A stretch of DNA of 64,000 nt from Poa pratensis. Lineage: Eukaryota; Streptophyta; Magnoliopsida; Poales; Poaceae. Position 1 is the first letter of the stretch; every line of letters starts with the position of its first letter. Both the position numbers and the translations under genes were made by a program. Below, one piece after another: positions 1-11,515 of this stretch. The notes below the pieces were generated by a model. It ran no database searches, was not told the DNA's origin, and worked only from the letters and a program-made list of their open reading frames with translations. The stretch is from positions 1,073,761 to 1,137,760 of the forward strand of contig CAMZMU010000035.1 in assembly GCA_947311845.1 (NCBI GenBank). The letters run 5' to 3'.

Positions 1-2533
1 CCAAGTCGCCTTTCAATGGTTCTCCTGAAAGGGCGACGGACTTACTGGAACTAATACATACTGATGTATGTGGACCAATGAGCACGACCGCTAGAGGTGG
101 TTTTCACTACTTCATAACTTTCACTGATGACTTTAGTAGATATGGATATGTCTACCTAATGAGGCATAAGTCTGAAACTTTTGAAAAGTTCAAAGAGTTC
201 CAGAATGAAGTAGAGAATCAACGTGGCAAGAAAATTAAGGCTCTACGATCAGATCGTGGAGGAGAATATTTGAGTCACGAATTTAGCAATCATCTGAAGA
301 GTTGCGGAATTGTTCCTCAACTTACGCCGCCCGGAACGCCTCAAAGAAACGGGGTTTCCGAACGACGTAATCGGACTTTGTTGGACATGGTTCGATCAAT
401 GATGAGCCAGTCAGATCTACCATTATCGTTTTGGGGTTTCGCTCTAGAATCAGCAGCTCTTACACTAAACAGGGCACCATCTAAATCCGTAGCTAAGACA
501 CCATATGAGATGTGGTATGGGAAGAGTCCCAACTTGTCATGGCTAAAATTTGGGGTTGTGACGCCTTTGTCAAGCGACTTCAGTCGGACAAGCTCACACC
601 TAAGTCGGATAAATGCATTTTCGTGGGATATCCAAAGAACACGATTGGATATTACTTCTACAACCGAGAAGAGGGCAAAGTGTTTGTCGCTCGAAGCGGT
701 GTTTTCCTTGAGAAAGAGTTTCTCTCTAAGGGAGCAAGTGGAAGAACGGTGCAGCTTGATGAGGTTCAAGTTGAGCCCACCGGGGAGGACTCAACGAATG
801 ATGCCATCATGGCAGCACGAGTTGAGGAACCCGTGGCAAAAGAAACACCGGCACTACGAAGGTCAGAAAGGATTCGCAACGCGCGGGAAATATTATTGTT
901 AGACAATGATACGCGTGAAATATTATTGTTGGACAATGATGAACCTTCGACCTATGCGGAAGCAATGATGGACCCAGACTCTGAGAAATGGCAAAGTGCC
1001 ATGAGATCCGAAATAGATTCCATGGATGAAAATCAAGTTTGGAACTTGGTTGACCTGCCTGATGGTCATAGGACCATCGAGTGCAAATGGATCTATAAGA
1101 AAAAGATTGATATGGATGGAAATGTTCACATCTATAAAGCTCGACTTGTCGCAAAAGGTTTTCGACAAGTTCAAGGAGTTGACTACGAGGAGACCTTCTC
1201 GCCCGTAGTGATGCTTAAATCTATTCGGATAATTCTAGCTATTGCTGCATATTTTGACTATGAGATATGGCAAATGGATGTCAAGACAGCTTTCCTGAAT
1301 GGAAACCTTGCCGAGGACGTGTATATGATGCAGCCCGAGGGTTTTGTCGATCCTAAAAATGCTGGAAAGGTTTGCAAACTTCGGAAGTCCATTTATGGAC
1401 TGAAGCAAGCATCTCGGAGTTGGAATATTCGTTTTGATGAAGTAGTCCAAGGATTTGGCTTCACCAAAATCGAATCAGAGTCTTGTGTTTACAAGAAAGT
1501 TAGTGGGAGCTCGCTCGTATTTCTAATCTTGTATGTGGATGACATACTACTGATTGGAAATGACATTCCTATGCTTGAATCCGTAAAGACTTCGTTGAAG
1601 AATAGTTTTTCAATGAAGGACTTAGGAGAAGCAGCATACATTCTGGGAATTAAGATCTATAGAGATAGATCAAAGAGGCTAATTGGATTAAGCCAGAGTA
1701 CATACCTTGACAAGGTGCTAGAACGGTTCGGCATGGAAGAGGCTAAGAAAGGGTTCTTGCCTATGTCACATGGTATAAACCTTAGCAAGACTCAGTGTCC
1801 TTCGACTACTGATGAGCGAGAGCGCATGAAAAGATCAAATACGCTTCGGCAATTGGATCTATCATGTATGCTATGATTTGTACTCGCCCAGATGTTTCTT
1901 ATGCTCTAAGTGTTACGAGCAGGTACCAAGCTGATCCCGGTGAAGTCACTGGACAGCGGTAAAGAATATCCTTAAGTACTTGAAAAGGACTAAGGATATG
2001 TTCCTAGTTTACGGAGGTGAGGAGGAGCTCGTTGTAAATGGTTACACCGATGCTAGTTTCCAAACTGATGTGGATGATTCCAAGTCGCAATCGGGCTATG
2101 TGTTCACGTTGAACGGTGGGGCGGTTAGCTGGAAGAGTTCCAAGCAGGACACAGTTGCTCATTCTACAATGGAGGCCGAGTATTATGCTGCGGCAGAAGC
2201 TAGCATGGAAAGTGTTTGGATGAAAATGTTCCTTACTGATCTTGGTGTTGTCCCTAGTGCGTCCAGTCCAGTGGATCTCTACTGTGACAACAGTGGAACC
2301 ATTGCGATAGCAAAGGAGCCAAGGAATCACCAGAAGACCAAACACTTTATGCGGCGGTTTCATCTCATTCGGCAGTACATCGAACGAGGCGAAATAAACT
2401 TATGCAAAATACATACGGATCTGAATGTGGCTGATCCGTTGACAAAGCCTCTCTCACAGAAGAATCATGATAAGCACACAAGAGCTATGGGTATTAGATA
2501 TCTTCTAGATTGACTCTAGTGCAAGTGGGAGAC
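1..2533 (+). mobile_element. Copia (Angela/BARE-like) internal region, tandem copy 1, cut by window edge
   Basis: This is the right-hand part of a copia internal region. It starts inside the integrase and ends at a polypurine tract (2523-2532) directly before an LTR. It is almost identical to 6701-9230 in the complete copy. Small differences, for example a 3-base indel near 1516 and an indel near 1935, show that the two are separate copies. The 5' LTR, gag and protease of this copy must lie to the left of the window. I call it Angela/BARE-like from the LTR start and the gag and pol character; the exact family is not established. Confidence 0.9.
3..2513 (+). pseudogene. Copia pol, copy 1: integrase, reverse transcriptase, RNase H (broken)
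   Basis: The polyprotein would integrate and reverse-transcribe the element. Integrase core comes first, with acidic residues in HTDVCGP, in LRSDRGGEY and in NGVSERRNRT. Reverse transcriptase follows, with LVAKGFRQVQGVDYEETF and the catalytic YVDDILLIGND near 1531-1563, then RNase H with YTDASFQTD and STMEAEYYAA. The frame is broken after the integrase near 545 (a short A run), near 1835 in the connection domain and again near 1945. The first two breaks are shared exactly with the second copy, so they predate the duplication. The third is private: copy 2 reads through there. The protein is not functional as it stands. Confidence 0.9.
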
Positions 2534-3832
2534 TGTAGGAAATATGCCCAAGAGGCAATCATAGAGATGATGATATTTCAATGTATCCATGATTTATAAT
2601 GTGCCTTGAATAATGTCTTGTATTGATTGGCGAGTTGAGGACTTGTCTGTGAAACTCATTACTTGTATGGTTATTCTAAATATGTCCCTAGTCGGAGTTC
2701 ATGTGAGGACACACTTGAATATTAGACTAGCACATGTATTAGTAGATGACTATGTTTCACAAGTCATAGACATGGAGATGTCAAACTAATAATGTGGACT
2801 TATGTTGTGAACATAGAGTTGGGTGACCCACCTTGAGACAATGAAGCAAACGTTCATAGCTCTCTCTCTACACGATGTGTTTGCTTTGTCCCTAGACCTG
2901 AGATTGTCGTGTGTACTTGAGATGTGAATTGACCTACTTTGGGGCTATCCAACGCTACACCGTGAAAGGGTAGCCATAAAGGTAGCTTACGGGTTTGTCA
3001 TGAAACATGCTGCAAGGCATAGTCAGTCAAGATGGGATTTGCCCCTCTCTTCTTGAGAGAGATATTTCTCTGGGCCCCTCGAGTGATTGGATCCAGAAAT
3101 GCATGGCCGTGCTACATAAGGTTAAGGGTTAACCTAGTATGGGATTCCGAATCACAGAATCGAGAAAGAGAGGTCAGCTGGAGGCTTGACCTAATATCGT
3201 GAGGCAAAGGGAATGGCATAAACATTGTGATGGTTCGTCCGATACGATCTTTATGTGCGTTTGGGAGTTGGCACGTTTTGCTAGAAGCCGCTACCAACTA
3301 TTGGCCGAGTAGGTGTACTCGTGTCATGTCTAAACGTGCGTGAACCTATAGGGTCACACACTTAAGGCAGTGAAGGCAGAATTCGGATTGGATCCGAGTT
3401 GGGCTGGAATAGACTCCAGAATGGGCTTCGGTTGAGGCAGCCCAATATGGGGAGGTCTATATAAGGAGAGGAGGCTGGACGTTTTAGGGTTGCCCAATTC
3501 CGCACCACAATCCACCCAGCCACCGTCTCACCACGCCCCTGCCGCCCGCGCGGACCTAGCAGTCCGGCGAGCGGCGCCTCCACGCCGTACGTGTGGATAC
3601 CGATAGAGGTGCTGCACTTGGAGCACTTGGACGAGCCGCCGAGAGGAGCTGTTCGTGGGAGCGACTGGATCGGAGAGGATTGTACGTCTACCCTGCCCCG
3701 ACTCGCTTCACCGACTTCGGCACGGCACAGCGCGTCTAGTGGTAATCCCGTGATCTATAACTGCAGCAGTTCCTTGGATGTCGCGGTAGAAAATTTTGAT
3801 TTGCGCTAGTGTAGCCTACACGCGACCCTACA
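2534..3832 (+). repeat. Copia LTR, shared middle LTR of the tandem array
   Basis: The LTR starts tgtaggaaatatgccc and ends ccctaca, with TG..CA termini. It is preceded by a purine tract and followed at once by a tRNA-Met primer-binding site, so it serves as 3' LTR of copy 1 and 5' LTR of copy 2. It is 1299 bp and matches the LTR at 9231-10527 except for a handful of substitutions and 1-2 base indels (for example near 2821, 2871, 3695, 3804 and 3816). A TATA-like tctatataagg lies near 3457-3467, consistent with the start of the retroelement transcript. Confidence 0.93.
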
Positions 3833-3833
3833 G

Positions 3834-3846
3834 TGGTATCAGAGCC
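3834..3846 (+). other. Primer-binding site, initiator tRNA-Met type
   Basis: The sequence tggtatcagagcc begins one base after the LTR end. It matches the complement of the 3' end of plant initiator tRNA-Met, the usual minus-strand primer of copia elements. Confidence 0.93.
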
Positions 3847-5255
3847 GATGCTGCCTCGTTATAGGTTCGGATCATTTGCATATGTGATATGTAGATGGGG
3901 TAAGGCCGATGTGATCGGCAGTCCGTTGTAAATGTCTTGATCTGTGATCTGATTTCCGTGATCGTGTTGCAAGAGGTCGTCGAACGACTTACCCCTACCG
4001 GTCGGTTTCCGCCATCGGGGTAGACTGTGACACGTAAATCCAATAGCAGCATGCGAAGATCAATTGGATTGGTCGAATCGGAATTTAGATCATATTCATG
4101 GTGCATGAGATGCACGGGGTGATAGATTGGATCTACCGCCGGTAACAGGTAATCTGCCAAAACGAACAGTTTCCGGTAATACGGCTGTAACTTTTGCAGA
4201 CGACCTCGGATCGAGAAAAGTGCTGAATAAAAGTTGTAGAACCTTTTATTTTACTTGGAAAATCCAGGGCAAATTAGATTTGGCAAATTCGTTTCCTAAA
4301 AGGAAGTTTTAGGGGTTGCAAGTTTCGGCGTTAGAACGTCTAACTCGTTTTTGCAGATTTGTGTTTTGTGACCAGTATGGCCCATGTGTATGTGATGCAT
4401 GTGTGTAATATTTTCATGACCTGCGTGTCGTGAGTACGTCAACACGGCAGGAGCCAAATGTGTTGTCACTTATTGTATTAACGGCCTGCGTGCCGACTTG
4501 TGATGATTCCCACACTCCATGTAATTTACATTACTAGCTGTTAGGCGTAATAGCTTGTAGTAGTTCTTGGAGGACTCATCACTCGGAGGATGGCGCACAT
4601 GGACCATGGAGATGGAGATCATCATGGTGGACAGGTTCTATGGAGATGGAGATCACCATGAGAAACGGGCCATACTGTGTCACAACTATGTGATTGCTAT
4701 TCCTGTTTGTTTTACTCCTATGCATGTTAGATTCGTGGAAGTAGAACGATCCCTCACAAATGTTAAGTTAAAATGCCTCCCCAACTAAACCTTGCACCAT
4801 CCCATGTCTTCTACAATTGATGGTGAGTCTGTTGCCGCAGCACCTCAGTTTTCGTTGGCTAGATGGGTTTGTATCGGTTAGATGGTATTTTCTGTTGCCG
4901 CAGTGTGCCATTTGCCGGTAGCTTACGCGCATAAAGGGTTGGTTCACTTATCAAGGTAATCTTAACGGTTAAGCGCCTTGGGGCATAAAGGTTGGCGTTT
5001 TGACATAGAGATGTCACCCAACAACAAGAGTCATATGTGATATGATTAGCAAAGTGTTGCTTACCGATCTACCTTGTCTTCTAGCAGTGATGCATACATC
5101 ACTAGTTGACTTGTTCGTTGCGGATCTTGAATCACTAAGTACCAAAGAGGGATGTTGGTTTTAGTGGGAGTAGACCATGTTAAATTGTTTAATGTCTTTT
5201 ACTCTGTCATGGATATTTTGTCTTAGTATTTTGCATGTTTTTCTGTTGTAGATCA
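3847..5255 (+). other. Copia 5' leader
   Basis: This 1.4-kb stretch between primer site and gag start has no convincing coding frame. Just before the gag ATG there is a pyrimidine-rich stretch ending ttgtag, which resembles a splice acceptor. Spliced gag messages are known for BARE elements, but splicing here is inferred. Confidence 0.7.
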
Positions 5256-6061
5256 ATGGCACGTAACCAACCCACCCCTTTTGCTTTGCGTTCCATCCTT
5301 GAGAAAGAAAAGTTAACTGGAACAAACTATTCGGATTGGATCCGAAATCTGAGAATTGTTCTCAGGGCTGATAAGAAGGAAAGTGTTCTGGATACCCCAA
5401 TCCCAGATGAACCTCTTGACACCGACACTGCTGCCGTTAGAGCTGCCTACAGGAGAGCATGTGATGAGTCTCTTGAGGTTAGCTGCCTTATGCTTGCATG
5501 CATGGAACCCGACCTTCAAAAGCAGTTTGATGGTCAGGAAGCGTACGATATGATCGTTGCGCTTAAGGATATGTTCCAGACCCAGGCCAGGACTGAAAGG
5601 TTCAATCGCTAAGGCCTTTGGTGATTGCAAGCTAGCTGAGGGCGCAGTAGGCCCGCACGTGATCAAGATGCTTGGTTACGCGCAGACTTTGGACAAACTG
5701 GGTTTTCCATTGGGCCGAGAGTTGGCCACTGATTTCATTTTGGCGTCACTTCCAGCCAGCTATGGGAATTTCATTTCGAACTACCATATGCATGGGACGG
5801 AAAAGGACCTTAATGAACTGTGTGGATGCTCAAGACGGCTGAGTGTGACATTAAGAAGTGTGCAGGGCATGGCCAAGTGTTGGCTGTGCAGAACAAGCCT
5901 AGCTTCAAGAAGCATGGAAAGGCTAAGGAAAAGCTAAGGCTAAAGATTCGATCTCCAAGCCAAAGCCTAAGTCCAAAGATGGACCTAAACCTGACACAGA
6001 ATGTTACTACTGCCATGAGTCTGGACACTGGAAGAGAAACTGCAGCAAGTACCTTGCTTCT
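5256..6061 (+). pseudogene. Copia gag (frameshifted)
   Basis: Gag forms the virus-like particle and binds the RNA. The ATG at 5256 starts a frame with the typical copia beginning ALRSILEKEKLTGTNYSDW, followed by the helical gag domain. A CCHC zinc knuckle, CYYCHESGHWKRNC, lies at 6002-6043. The frame breaks near 5605, near 5820 and between about 5935 and 5996, so the knuckle sits in a different frame from the N-terminus. The knuckle is in frame with the protease and integrase downstream, as expected for a single gag-pol polyprotein. Copy 1 of gag is outside the window, so it cannot be said whether these breaks are shared. Confidence 0.88.
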
Positions 6062-9000
6062 TTGAAGAAGAGTGGGAGTAAGACTTCTGGCTCAGGTACG
6101 CTTGTGGTTAATGTTATAGACATTTTTCTCGCTGACTCCATTATTAACTCTTGGGTATTTGATACCGGATCGGTTGCTCACATTTGCAAATCGATGCAGG
6201 GGCTAGTAAGGAGTAGAAGCGTGAGACAAGGAGAAGTTGATCTTCGCGTCGGAAATAATGCAAAGGTTGCTGCGTTGTCCGTTGGCGTCATGCAACTGCA
6301 CCTCCCTTCAGGATTTATTATGGAATTGAATAATTGTTATTATGTTCCAGCTTTAAGTCGAAACATTATTTCTCCTTCATGTTTGATGCGAGATGGTTAT
6401 TCATTTGCGAGTAAAAACAATGGTTGTTCTATCTCTAAGAATGATATGTTTGTGGCTTTTGCTTCCATTGTGAATGGGTTGTTTATTTTGAATCCTGATG
6501 ATGTTCATGATGATGAGCAAGTTTATAACATAAGTGCTAAAAGGCTTCGGCCTAATGATTTGAATCCCACCTATGTTTGGCATTGTCGTTTGGGTCATAT
6601 AAGTGAAAAGCGCATGAAGAAACTCCATTCTGATGGACTTCTAACTTCGTTTGATTTTGAATCATACGAGACATGTGAAGCTTGTTTGCTTGGGAAGATG
6701 ACCAAGTCGCCTTTCAATGGTTCTCCTGAAAGGGCGACGGACTTACTGGAACTAATACATACTGATGTATGTGGACCAATGAGCACGACCGCTAGAGGTG
6801 GTTTTCACTACTTCATAACTTTCACTGATGACTTTAGTAGATATGGATATGTCTACCTAATGAGGCATAAGTCTGAAACTTTTGAAAAGTTCAAAGAGTT
6901 CCAGAATGAAGTAGAGAATCAACGTGGCAAGAAAATTAAGGCTCTACGATCAGATCGTGGAGGAGAATATTTGAGTCACGAATTTAGCAATCATCTGAAG
7001 AGTTGCGGAATTGTTCCTCAACTTACGCCGCCCGGAACGCCTCAAAGAAACGGGGTTTCCGAACGACGTAATCGGACTTTGTTGGACATGGTTCGATCAA
7101 TGATGAGCCAGTCAGATCTACCATTATCGTTTTGGGGTTTCGCTCTAGAATCAGCAGCTCTTACACTAAACAGGGCACCATCTAAATCCGTAGCTAAGAC
7201 ACCATATGAGATGTGGTATGGGAAGAGTCCCAACTTGTCATGGCTAAAATTTGGGGTTGTGATGCCTTTGTCAAGCGACTTCAGTCGGACAAGCTCACAC
7301 CTAAGTCGGATAAATGCATTTTCGTGGGATATCCAAAGAACACGATTGGATATTACTTCTACAACCGAGAAGAGGGCAAAGTGTTTGTCGCTCGAAGCGG
7401 TGTTTTCCTTGAGAAAGAGTTTCTCTCTAAGGGAGCAAGTGGAAGAACGGTGCAGCTTGATGAGGTTCAAGTTGAGCCCACCGGGGAGGACTCAACGAAT
7501 GATGCCATCATGGCAGCACGAGTTGAGGAACCCGTGGCAAAAGAAACACCGGCACTACGAAGGTCAGAAAGGATTCGCAACGCGCGGGAAATATTATTGT
7601 TAGACAATGATACGCGTGAAATATTATTGTTGGACAATGATGAACCTTCGACCTATGCGGAAGCAATGATGGACCCAGACTCTGAGAAATGGCAAAGTGC
7701 CATGAGATCCGAAATAGATTCCATGGATGAAAATCAAGTTTGGAACTTGGTTGACCTGCCTGATGGTCATAGGACCATCGAGTGCAAATGGATCTATAAG
7801 AAGAAGATTGATATGGATGGAAATGTTCACATCTATAAAGCTCGACTTGTCGCAAAAGGTTTTCGACAAGTTCAAGGAGTTGACTACGAGGAGACCTTCT
7901 CGCCCGTAGTGATGCTTAAATCTATTCGGATAATTCTAGCTATTGCTGCATATTTTGACTATGAGATATGGCAAATGGATGTCAAGACAGCTTTCCTGAA
8001 TGGAAACCTTGCCGAGGACGTGTATATGATGCAGCCCGAGGGTTTTGTCGATCCTAAAAATGCTGGAAAGGTTTGCAAACTTCGGAAGTCCATTTATGGA
8101 CTGAAGCAAGCATCTCGGAGTTGGAATATTCGTTTTGATGAAGTAGTCCAAGGATTTGGCTTCACCAAAATCGAATCAGAGTCTTGTGTTTACAAGAAAG
8201 TTAGTGGGAGCTCGCTATTTCTAATCTTGTATGTGGATGACATACTACTGATTGGAAATGACATTCCTATGCTTGAATCCGTAAAGACTTCGTTGAAGAA
8301 TAGTTTTTCAATGAAGGACTTAGGAGAAGCAGCATACATTCTGGGAATTAAGATCTATAGAGATAGATCAAAGAGGCTAATTGGATTAAGCCAGAGTACA
8401 TACCTTGACAAGGTGCTAGAACGGTTCGGCATGGAAGAGGCGAAGAAAGGGTTCTTGCCTATGTCACATGGTATAAACCTTAGCAAGACTCAGTGTCCTT
8501 CGACTACTGATGAGCGAGAGCGCATGAAAAGATCAAATACGCTTCGGCAATTGGATCTATCATGTATGCTATGATTTGTACTCGCCCAGATGTTTCTTAT
8601 GCTCTAAGTGTTACGAGCAGGTACCAAGCTGATCGGTGAAAGTCACTGGACAGCGGTAAAGAATATCCTTAAGTACTTGAAAAGGACTAAGGATATGTTC
8701 CTAGTTTACGGAGGTGAGGAGGAGCTCGTTGTAAATGGTTACACCGATGCTAGTTTCCAAACTGATGTGGATGATTCCAAGTCGCAATCGGGCTATGTGT
8801 TCACGTTGAACGGTGGGGCGGTTAGCTGGAAGAGTTCCAAGCAGGACACAGTTGCTCATTCTACAATGGAGGCCGAGTATTATGCTGCGGCAGAAGCTAG
8901 CATGGAAAGTGTTTGGATGAAAATGTTCCTTACTGATCTTGGTGTTGTCCCTAGTGCGTCCAGTCCAGTGGATCTCTACTGTGACAACAGTGGAACCATT

Positions 9001-9210
9001 GCGATAGCAAAGGAGCCAAGGAATCACCAGAAGACCAAACACTTTATGCGGCGGTTTCATCTCATTCGGCAGTACATCGAACGAGGCGAAATAAACTTAT
9101 GCAAAATACATACGGATCTGAATGTGGCTGATCCGTTGACAAAGCCTCTCTCACAGAAGAATCATGATAAGCACACAAGAGCTATGGGTATTAGATATCT
9201 TCTAGATTGA
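6062..9210 (+). pseudogene. Copia pol, copy 2: protease, integrase, RT, RNase H (two frameshifts)
   Basis: This carries the full domain order of a copia polyprotein. Aspartic protease comes first with FDTGSVAHIC (Asp codon at 6161). The integrase zinc domain follows with WHCRLGHIS and CEACLLGK, then the integrase core with its three acidic residues, the RT with YVDDILLIGND near 8229, and RNase H with YTDASFQTD and MEAEYYAA. One frameshift lies just after the integrase near 7245, at the same A run as in copy 1. A second lies near 8540, also shared. From 8608 to 9210 the frame is open, whereas copy 1 has an extra break there. The copy closest to intact is therefore still non-autonomous. Confidence 0.92.
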
Positions 9211-9219
9211 CTCTAGTGC

Positions 9220-9229
9220 AAGTGGGAGA
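9220..9229 (+). other. Polypurine tract
   Basis: The sequence aagtgggaga lies one base before the 3' LTR and is the plus-strand primer. The same tract lies at 2523-2532 before the middle LTR. Confidence 0.88.
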
Positions 9230-9230
9230 C

Positions 9231-10527
9231 TGTAGGAAATATGCCCAAGAGGCAATCATAGAGATGATGATATTTCAATGTATCCATGATTTATAATGTG
9301 CCTTGAATAATGTCTTGTATTGATTGGCGAGTTGAGGACTTGTCTGTGAAACTCATTACTTGTATGGTTATTCTAAATATGTCCCTAGTCGGAGTTCATG
9401 TGAGGACACACTTGAATATTAGACTAGCACATGTATTAGTAGATGACTATGTTTCACAAGTCATAGACATGGAGATGTCAAACTAATAATGTGGACTTAT
9501 GTTGTGAACATAGAGTTGGGATGACCCACCTTGAGACAATGAAGCAAACGTTCATAGCTCTCTCTACACGATGTGTTTGCTTTGTCCCTAGACCTGAGAT
9601 TGTCGTGTGTACTTGAGATGTGAATTGACCTACTTTGGGGCTATCCAACGCTACACCGTGAAAGGGTAGCCATAAAGGTAGCTTACGGGTTTGTCATGAA
9701 ACATGCTGCAAGGCATAGTCAGTCAAGATGGGATTTGCCCCTCTCTTCTTGAGAGAGATATTTCTCTGGGCCCCTCGAGTGATTGGATCCAGAAATGCAT
9801 GGCCGTGCTACATAAGGTTAAGGGTTAACCTAGTATGGGATTCCGAATCACAGAATCGAGAAAGAGAGGTCAGCTGGAGGCTTGACCTAATATCGTGAGG
9901 CAAAGGGAATGGCATAAACATTGTGATGGTTCGTCCGATACGATCTTTATGTGCGTTTGGGAGTTGGCACGTTTTGCTAGAAGCCGCTACCAACTATTGG
10001 CCGAGTAGGTGTACTCGTGTCATGTCTAAACGTGCGTGAACCTATAGGGTCACACACTTAAGGCAGTGAAGGCAGAATTCGGATTGGATCCGAGTTGGGC
10101 TGGAATAGACTCCAGAATGGGCTTCGGTTGAGGCAGCCCAATATGGGGAGGTCTATATAAGGAGAGGAGGCTGGACGTTTTAGGGTTGCCCAATTCCGCA
10201 CCACAATCCACCCAGCCACCGTCTCACCACGCCCCTGCCGCCCGCGCGGACCTAGCAGTCCGGCGAGCGGCGCCTCCACGCCGTACGTGTGGATACCGAT
10301 AGAGGTGCTGCACTTGGAGCACTTGGACGAGCCGCCGAGAGGAGCTGTTCGTGGGAGCGACTGGATCGGAGAGGATTGTACGTCTACCCTGCCCGACTCG
10401 CTTCACCGACTTCGGCACGGCACAGCGCGTCTAGTGGTAATCCCGTGATCTATAACTGCAGCAGTTCCTTGGATGTCGCGGTAGAAAATTTTGATTTGAG
10501 CTAGTGTAGCATACACGCGACCCTACA
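9231..10527 (+). repeat. Copia 3' LTR
   Basis: Same start and end as the middle LTR, 1297 bp. The bases that follow, cttaa, would be the right-hand target duplication. Its partner lies left of the window, because no target duplication separates the two tandem units. Confidence 0.93.
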
Positions 10528-10631
10528 CTTAAAGTTTTTTGGTTTGATGATCCTCCCCATTTTCATGTACCAGTACTTGTAGAAGACCGTGTTATAATTC
10601 TTTAATAAAGTTGCTTAAATTTCAAAAAAAA
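10528..10631 (+). repeat. Possible 3' tail of an older LINE, ending in an A run
   Basis: This short AT-rich stretch ends in tttaataaagttgct, a few bases, and nine A residues at about 10623-10631. An aataaa-like signal followed by an A run is the usual 3' end of plant LINE copies. The copia array appears to have inserted close to this end. Too little remains to assign a family. Confidence 0.4.
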
Positions 10632-11515
10632 ACATGCACCAAAATATCCATTCTCAGCGCTACCGGCAATTTCTATCTGACGCTTTGCGTCAGTTAGCCA
10701 GGCTATGCTTACCCCTCCTGCTGGCCGCGACACGAGAAGACAACAAAGCACTCGCCGCCGATGGGACGACGCGGCTGGCCGCGATGTCGCCGGCCAGGCG
10801 AGGAATGGACCTCACCGTAGCCGGCGACGACACGGCTCGCCGCGGCAGCGCAGGTGGAGGTGAGGACGAACCTTATCTTGGGGGGGTCGGGTGCGGAGCT
10901 CGCCGGTGAAGGAGGCTTAGGGTTCAGGGTGCTCGCCATCGCCGGAGACAGGGGAGGGAGGGGGGTTTAGAGGAATGTCTGGGGCGGCGGCTGACCGGCG
11001 GTGGGCGGCGGATCGAGGAGGGTGGGGCGGCGAGGCGTCGCTCGCGCCGCCGGCATCGGGTGGCTGCATGACCGGCGGAGGAGGCGGGGGATCGGGGGCG
11101 ATGGAGACAGCGGAGGTGGTGCAGGGATGGGGATCGGGGGAATGGTTACGAAGGCGAGGTGTTGCGGGGTAGGCCTCGGCCCATCTCTGGCTTCTGCGCT
11201 GCGTTTCTGCGCCAACCGACGCTTAAGGCGTTGTACAGGAGCACCCGTTATTACCTCGCACGTGGTGGCGGGATGGACGTTGACGACGGAGTTGCTGCTG
11301 GAGACACGGCCCAGCTGCTTCGGCCGAGGTGCAGCCACGGGGAAGTCCTGCACATGTGGCCGATCAGATAAGAGATGGCTAGGCTAGGTACGAGCACCTG
11401 GGAGGACGTGGTTGGTTTTTTGTCTTTAGGCACTGGCTAATTTATAGTGTAAAAAACGCACACGCGAGCGGCAGCGTCAGCATGATATAACTCACTCCAA
11501 AGAAACGACACGCAC
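10632..11515. other. GC-rich unassigned DNA
   Basis: The stretch is GC-rich from about 10690 to 11340, with overlapping open frames on both strands that have low-complexity Pro/Arg/Gly composition and no recognisable domain. It could be a decayed 5' region of a gene or of the following retroelement. I see no gene I can support. Confidence 0.4.

Larger units (their letters stand above)
2534..10527 (+). mobile_element. Complete copia unit (LTR-gag-pol-LTR), part of a tandem array
   Basis: This 8-kb unit has both LTRs, primer site, gag, pol and purine tract in the standard order. Its left LTR is also the right LTR of the preceding partial copy. An LTR-internal-LTR-internal-LTR array of this kind is the known product of unequal recombination between the LTRs of one element. 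The unit carries gag and pol frameshifts, so it would need proteins from another element to move. Confidence 0.92.

Noticed and set aside
341..769. Minus-strand ORF of 142 codons in copia pol (and its copy at 7042-7470)
   Set aside because: It is the shadow of the conserved integrase on the other strand and has no recognisable domain.
10634..11387. Candidate genes in the GC-rich DNA after the copia array
   Set aside because: Overlapping frames on both strands, low-complexity products, no domain and no splice pattern.
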